Under the pieces are notes generated by a model. That model did no database searches. It saw only the letters and a list, made by a program, of their open reading frames with translations, and was not told the DNA's origin. DNA of 29,782 bases from Candidatus Poseidonia sp. (GTDB taxonomy: Archaea > Thermoplasmatota > Poseidoniia > Poseidoniales > Poseidoniaceae), in the NCBI GenBank assembly GCA_023254365.1, contig JALRLQ010000011.1, forward strand, positions 1-29,782. The letters are read 5' to 3'. Numbering within the stretch: position 1 is the first letter of the stretch; each line of letters starts with the position of its first letter. A program made the position numbers and the translations under genes. Positions 28,602 to 29,782 of this stretch are shown piece after piece.

Positions 28602-29782
28602 TCAATCTTGGTTCAAGATCGGCGCCATGATTCGCTCAATGGCTTCGAGTTGGCTCTCAGGAGGATAGTTGCTGGCGACGTGTTTTCTACCTGCGACCGC
28701 CCACGCCTTTCGAGTTTCTGGGTTGGCTGCCGCTTGGTACGCTGCCATCCACCCTTCATGGTCGCCACGCTCGACGAGCACGCCAGCTCCAGCATCCCTC
28801 ATCGTGTAGTGGAATCCGCCTTCGTTCACCATGATGGGAGGCACGCCCACGGCCATGGCCTCGAGGGGGGTGAATCCAAACGGTTCGTGATGCGCATGGC
28901 TGACCATGGCGTGCGCACCACGAACAACACCGACCAACGCCGCTTGGGAAAGGCGAGGCATGCACACCACCTCCACGCCCAAACGCTGACCCTCGGCGAC
29001 CAGCGCCGCTTTTTCCTCGGCTGAACCGCCACCGGCTTGGACCAGGGCATAGGGTGTGTTCACCAAGGAACGGAGAGTATCGTAGGTCCCCTTGACGTAG
29101 GACACCGTACCGATGGTGACGACGTAGGGTCCGTTGGGAAGGGCCACGTCACCTCGTTCCGCGGTCTCTTCGGGCGAAGCCTCGGCAGGCCAATGGCTGA
29201 GGTCAACCGTTGGGAGCACGTGGGAGCCTTCGAGCGGACGACCTTCTTCATCTCGTCGAGGTGGATGGCCGTTGGTGGCGGTGGGGTCGGAAGGCAGGCC
29301 GTAGGTGCGCTCGAGCAGAATCTGGCTCCACGGCGAATTGCCGAAGATGGCACTCTTTGGACGCCTGAGGAGGGTGCGAACCAAGCGCTGGTCTCGACGG
29401 CGCTGTCGCGTGAACACCAACTTGGTCAGCCAGAGCGGGCGTTTCGGTTGACCGTTGGGGTGGCGGTGAAGCACGTCTTCGTAGAGCCAACGCGGCGGCT
29501 CGAGGCAATGGTAATTGACGGGGAGATGAGCGGGAATGAGCGGGAGGATCTCGAGCGTGCCGCGGCAAACGGACAGGTGAACCACATCGAATTGCTCCCA
29601 AGGAACGGCCAAGGCTGCCCAGGCCTTTTGAGCGGCTTTGCTCGCTGCAGCCGTCACCTCGGCGACCGCACCTTCGGGCCATGCGAGGGGGGTTGAGGGC
29701 TTGATGAGCACGGGTTGCGCGGGGCGCATCAGCTCGATGGCTTCCGGTGAGATGTCAAGGGTGGCCAACTGAACGTCCCAAC
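28602..29782 (-). CDS. GT-B glycosyltransferase, GT4-like, 5' end outside the window
   Basis: The frame is open to the right edge (the first visible residues are WDVQLATLDISPEA), so the N-terminus is cut; about 393 residues are present. The visible start already reads like the middle of the first Rossmann domain (FDVVHLSVCRGTLEILPLI, VNYHCLEPPRWLYEDV). The donor domain shows GPYVVTIGTVSYVKGTYDTL, VVCMPRLSQAALVGVVRGAH and MVSHAHHEPFGFTPLEAMAVG, with the E-x7-E pair typical of GT4. A TTG at 29768 could be read as a start, but in-frame codons continue beyond it and it would remove the first strand. A role in cell-surface glycan synthesis is inference from family. It ends 56 bases before the E1-like gene. 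Confidence 0.85.
   Translation of the reverse strand, partial: WDVQLATLDISPEAIELMRPAQPVLIKPSTPLAWPEGAVAEVTAAASKAAQKAWAALAVPWEQFDVVHLSVCRGTLEILPLIPAHLPVNYHCLEPPRWLYEDVLHRHPNGQPKRPLWLTKLVFTRQRRRDQRLVRTLLRRPKSAIFGNSPWSQILLERTYGLPSDPTATNGHPPRRDEEGRPLEGSHVLPTVDLSHWPAEASPEETAERGDVALPNGPYVVTIGTVSYVKGTYDTLRSLVNTPYALVQAGGGSAEEKAALVAEGQRLGVEVVCMPRLSQAALVGVVRGAHAMVSHAHHEPFGFTPLEAMAVGVPPIMVNEGGFHYTMRDAGAGVLVERGDHEGWMAAYQAAANPETRKAWAVAGRKHVASNYPPESQLEAIERIMAPILNQD

Overview
The window looks like a chromosome segment from a planktonic euryarchaeon, most likely Marine Group II (Candidatus Poseidoniia) or a close Thermoplasmata relative. The assignment rests on archaeal-type ribosomal protein S2, aIF1A, Rio1 and a two-KH Pno1-like protein. 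A split nuoJ, ribosome-binding sites reading GGAGGTGA, and large CARDB surface proteins with intracellular zinc ribbons also fit. No 16S gene is present, so the lineage is an inference. Coding density is very high and no stretch over 300 bases lacks a gene. I saw no tRNA, rRNA, CRISPR array or insertion sequence.

1-9384 (+): the tail of a respiratory complex I operon, nuoD(end)-H-I-J1-J2-K-L-M-N, with ATGA/TTGA overlaps and short gaps. It encodes the quinone-side module and the proton-pumping membrane arm. Three subunits carry insertions unusual for the family: a loop of about 68 residues in NuoH, about 110 residues between the two 4Fe-4S motifs of NuoI, and a complete pair of EF-hand calcium loops flanked by His clusters inside NuoL. 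The NuoL insertion is the most striking signal in the window.

9464-11904: translation and ribosome biogenesis genes. These are aIF1A with a long eukaryote-like acidic tail built on 33-bp repeats, Rio1 kinase, and a convergent KH-domain protein. 11930-17455: envelope genes, comprising two divergent large surface proteins (one carrying cytoplasmic zinc ribbons) and a small lipoprotein. 17458-18654 (-): a Cas4-like PD-(D/E)XK nuclease with four apparent membrane helices inserted in its fold.

18789-23696: ribosomal protein S2, a tRNA-dihydrouridine synthase, two double winged-helix regulators (one with a hydrophobic N-terminus), a PP2A/ApaH-like phosphatase and an HxlR-type regulator. 23832-27131 (+): a GT4 glycosyltransferase and a fused 3-hydroxyacyl-CoA dehydrogenase/enoyl-CoA hydratase for beta-oxidation-type metabolism. 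27132-28545 (-): a compact three-gene operon, E1-like (ThiF) protein, JAMM/JAB metalloprotease and a 78-residue helical protein. It resembles a minimal ubiquitin-like processing system with no visible ubiquitin-like partner. A second glycosyltransferase runs off the right edge.
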